Part shown: one piece after another, positions 5,396 to 6,844 of the stretch | Layout: every line of letters begins with the position of its first letter | Numbering within the stretch: position 1 is the first letter of the stretch | Assembly: GCA_944381295.1 (NCBI GenBank) | Contig: CALWKP010000243.1 | Coordinates: forward strand, 1 to 6,844 | Origin: an uncultured Clostridia bacterium | Lineage (GTDB): Bacteria; Bacillota; Clostridia; Oscillospirales; Acutalibacteraceae | Length of the DNA stretch: 6,844 nucleotides | Direction of reading: 5' to 3' | Program-made: the position numbers and the translations under genes | The notes under the pieces: generated by a model | Told to the model about the DNA's origin: nothing | The model's database searches: none | What the model saw: the letters and a program-made list of their open reading frames with translations, nothing else

Positions 5396-5806
5396 GTGTT
5401 ATCTTTTGTAGCAGCACTGTTTTTAATCAGTTTAGCGGGCTGCGGCAGCCTGCAGGAAAGCAGTGAACCACAAAAGGGAGGACTTTCCATGGCTACCTTT
5501 TCCTATGAACAAGACGCAGCCGAGTATCAGGACGGTACTCCGGGAGTGAATCCCAACGCTTTTGTAAATGTGGATGCTTCTCCGATTAAAGATCAGCTGG
5601 AGGCGGTGGAGCGGGCGGAAAAGGAATGTACGATTGAATATAATGCGACAAGCGAATATTATGACAGCGAAACAGAAATGTGGCGGATTGATTTTTATAC
5701 AGCCGAGCGGGATGAAAATGGACGCTTGATAGCTCTTCTGGGAAACAGCCAAAGCGTTTACTTAAACAGCGACGGAATCACACAACTGATCGTCTATGGA
5801 GAATGA
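5396..5806 (+). pseudogene. Lipoprotein gene lacking a usable start codon
   Basis: From GTG 5396 the frame gives 136 residues. It has a hydrophobic signal core (LSFVAALFLISLAGC) with lipobox LAGC, the cysteine at residue 16, and an otherwise intact mature protein ending QSVYLNSDGITQLIVYGE. The last ~70 residues (AVERAEKECTIEYN..., EMWRIDFYTAERDENGRL, then VYLNSDG) recall PepSY-like small extracellular domains; this is a weak resemblance. The GTG start is doubtful: it leaves no positive charge before the hydrophobic core, and the ribosome-like AAAGGAT lies about 20 bases upstream. In frame just ahead are five AAA (Lys) codons and TGG, the usual lipoprotein n-region, then TAA at 5375-5377. ATG 5392 is in another frame. 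Loss of a TG between two A-runs would explain this. If GTG does work, it is a functional lipoprotein of unknown role. Confidence 0.6.
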
Positions 5807-5840
5807 GGGAATCCGGAAAGGTTCTCTCGTTGTTTTGCCG

Positions 5841-5911
5841 AAAAATGGCCGGAACAGCCAAATGCAGTCAGGAAATCACCTGCTCCTGCACTGGCTGTTC
5901 CGGCCATTTTT
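5841..5911. terminator. Strong bidirectional terminator between the lipoprotein gene and maf
   Basis: AAAAATGGCCGGAACAGCCA (5841-5860) is perfectly complementary to 5892-5911, a 20-bp stem ending in TTTTT on both strands. Inside the 31-base loop two more stems nest: TGCAG/CTGCA (5863-5867 with 5886-5890) and CAGG/CCTG (5869-5872 with 5879-5882). It sits 34 bases after the lipoprotein stop (+) and 72 bases after the maf stop (-), so it serves both convergent units. Confidence 0.9.
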
Positions 5912-5983
5912 ATGATAGAAGCTTTTAAGGTTCAGAAAAAGCGATCATGAGATATCACTTGGAAATAAATTCCGGGACAAAAA

Positions 5984-6538
5984 TTATTTTTGCAGTTCCC
6001 GCGCTACCCGCGCAACGGGAAGTCCGACAATGTTGAAATAATCTCCCCGAATGCTGCGGACCAAGACGCAGCCTTTTCCCTGAATCCCATAAGCGCCAGC
6101 TTTATCCATCGGTTCACCCGTGGAAATGTATTGTAAAATTTCTTCTTTGGACAGGGGGTAAAACGTCACGTCGGAACACTCCGCGAATACCGTGTCCGGC
6201 ATATCTGGACGGAGAATACAAACGCCCGTGTACACTTGATGGGTATTTCCGGAAAGAAGAGACAACATCCGGAAAGCATCGTCCTGATCGTGCGGTTTTC
6301 CCAGAATCTCTCCGGCACAGTATACAATGGTGTCTGCCGCAACGATAACACTTCCGGGACAGCGCTCTTTTACCGTATCAGCTTTCCTTTTCGCCAGAAG
6401 CTTGACAGCTTCTTCCGGAGATGTACCTTCCGGGATAGTTTCATCGGTATCCGCACTCATAACCGTAAACGAAAATCCTGCATTTGCGAGAAGTTCCCGG
6501 CGCCTAGGAGATGCGGAAGCAAGAATCAGACGTTCCAT
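5984..6538 (-). CDS. maf: Maf family nucleotide pyrophosphatase
   Basis: 184 residues, full family length. Signatures are ILASASPRRRELL (5-17), VAADTIVYCAGEILGKP (66-82) with the acidic D69, HQVYTGV (100-106), and GEPMDKAGAYGIQG (141-154), followed by VRSIRGDYFNIVGLP (160-174). These fit the dTTP/UTP pyrophosphatase (YhdE-type) branch, which hydrolyses non-canonical or excess pyrimidine triphosphates to monophosphates and is linked to septum arrest. The subfamily is inferred from the SPRR and GxQG motifs. It is cytoplasmic. I chose ATG 6538 because the family motif begins five residues in. The frame is open to 6688, but that part overlaps fabV and is not Maf-like. There is no clear ribosome site; the start overlaps the fabV stop by one base (TAATG), so translation is probably coupled. 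Confidence 0.95.
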   Translation of the reverse strand: MERLILASASPRRRELLANAGFSFTVMSADTDETIPEGTSPEEAVKLLAKRKADTVKERCPGSVIVAADTIVYCAGEILGKPHDQDDAFRMLSLLSGNTHQVYTGVCILRPDMPDTVFAECSDVTFYPLSKEEILQYISTGEPMDKAGAYGIQGKGCVLVRSIRGDYFNIVGLPVARVARELQK

Positions 6539-6844
6539 TAGGAAATACTCGGGATTTTGACTTCGGGGGAAATGTCGGCATCGTAATCGACCCCTGAAAT
6601 CCGGAACCCAAACATACGGTAAAAATCGTCCCAGTAACCATCGATATCCGCACACGAAGTGACGTTTTCGGTAGAGATATCCTGCCACAGGCGGGTCACT
6701 TCGTCTTGTACATCATCCCGCATTTCCCAATCGTCCATCCGAATACGTCCTGCATCGTCGGTGAGCGGCGCATCGGAGGAAAGACGGTCATGGAACAGGC
6801 GATACATCTGCTCCACACAGCCTTCATGCAGCCCTTTTTCTTTC
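6538..6844 (-). CDS. fabV: FabV-type trans-2-enoyl-CoA/ACP reductase, C-terminal part
   Basis: About 102 C-terminal residues; the gene runs off the right edge of the window. The in-frame sequence reads back through KEKGLHEGCVEQMYRLF without a stop, so the GTG at 6814-6816 is an internal valine codon, not a start. The segments EQMYRLF, GRIRMDDWEMRDDVQDEV, TRLWQDISTENV and FGFRISGVDYDADISPEV are the conserved tail of FabV/Ter enzymes. These monomeric NAD(P)H-dependent enzymes reduce trans-2-enoyl thioesters. In anaerobes they make butyryl-CoA from crotonyl-CoA or act as the triclosan-resistant enoyl-ACP reductase of fatty acid synthesis. The catalytic Tyr-x8-Lys and the nucleotide-binding site lie outside the window and cannot be checked. 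The stop TAA overlaps the maf start by one base. Confidence 0.93.
   Translation of the reverse strand, partial: KEKGLHEGCVEQMYRLFHDRLSSDAPLTDDAGRIRMDDWEMRDDVQDEVTRLWQDISTENVTSCADIDGYWDDFYRMFGFRISGVDYDADISPEVKIPSIS

Noticed and set aside
6539..6688. N-terminal extension of Maf (50 residues)
   Set aside because: It is fabV read in another frame; the Maf signature begins directly after ATG 6538.
1..6844. CRISPR arrays, tRNAs, rRNA, transposases, phage genes
   Set aside because: No regularly spaced repeats, cloverleaf-like segments, transposase motifs or phage-type proteins were found on either strand.

Overview
The window looks like a low-to-mid-GC Gram-positive anaerobe, most likely a gut-type Clostridia member (Oscillospiraceae or a relative). 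The reasons are strong AGGAGG-type ribosome binding sites, sigma-A-type promoters of the TTGACA-17-TATNNT form, a PadR plus HAAS-domain regulatory pair, a GH3 enzyme close to clostridial BglB, and a FabV-type enoyl reductase. The taxonomic placement is inference from gene content and protein similarity recalled from memory.

Layout, left to right. Positions 1-137 hold two perfect dyads and an extended -10 promoter in front of a zinc-dependent alcohol dehydrogenase (138-1187, +). A single-domain rhodanese follows (1270-1578, +). Two consecutive hairpins (1603-1713) separate these from a convergent three-gene minus-strand operon. In transcription order that operon is a PadR repressor (2628-2987), a two-TM HAAS-domain membrane protein (2176-2628) and a small lipoprotein (1730-2161). 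It has a near-consensus promoter and an operator-like dyad over the transcription start. A 28-bp palindromic terminator (3115-3142) isolates it from the GH3 gene upstream.

The GH3 beta-glucosidase gene (minus, stop at 3199) lacks its first ~200 codons. Homology stops near 4912 and an in-frame stop follows at 4960-4962. Beyond the break, 4963-5392 contains no intact gene. It does contain a consensus plus-strand promoter (4999-5027), a coding-like fragment interrupted by TGA (5057-5326), and then a lipoprotein gene that has lost its start codon inside a 17-A tract (5376-5392). So 4.9-5.8 kb appears to be a decaying rearrangement scar with three damaged genes side by side.

At the right end the damaged lipoprotein gene and maf converge on a strong bidirectional hairpin (5841-5911). 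maf (5984-6538, -) overlaps by one base the stop codon of fabV, whose C-terminal part runs off the window (6538-6844, -).

I see no phage, IS transposase, CRISPR array, tRNA or rRNA gene. I do not find a clear new system. The points most worth checking are the scar region with its poly-A start loss and the PadR/HAAS/lipoprotein operon.
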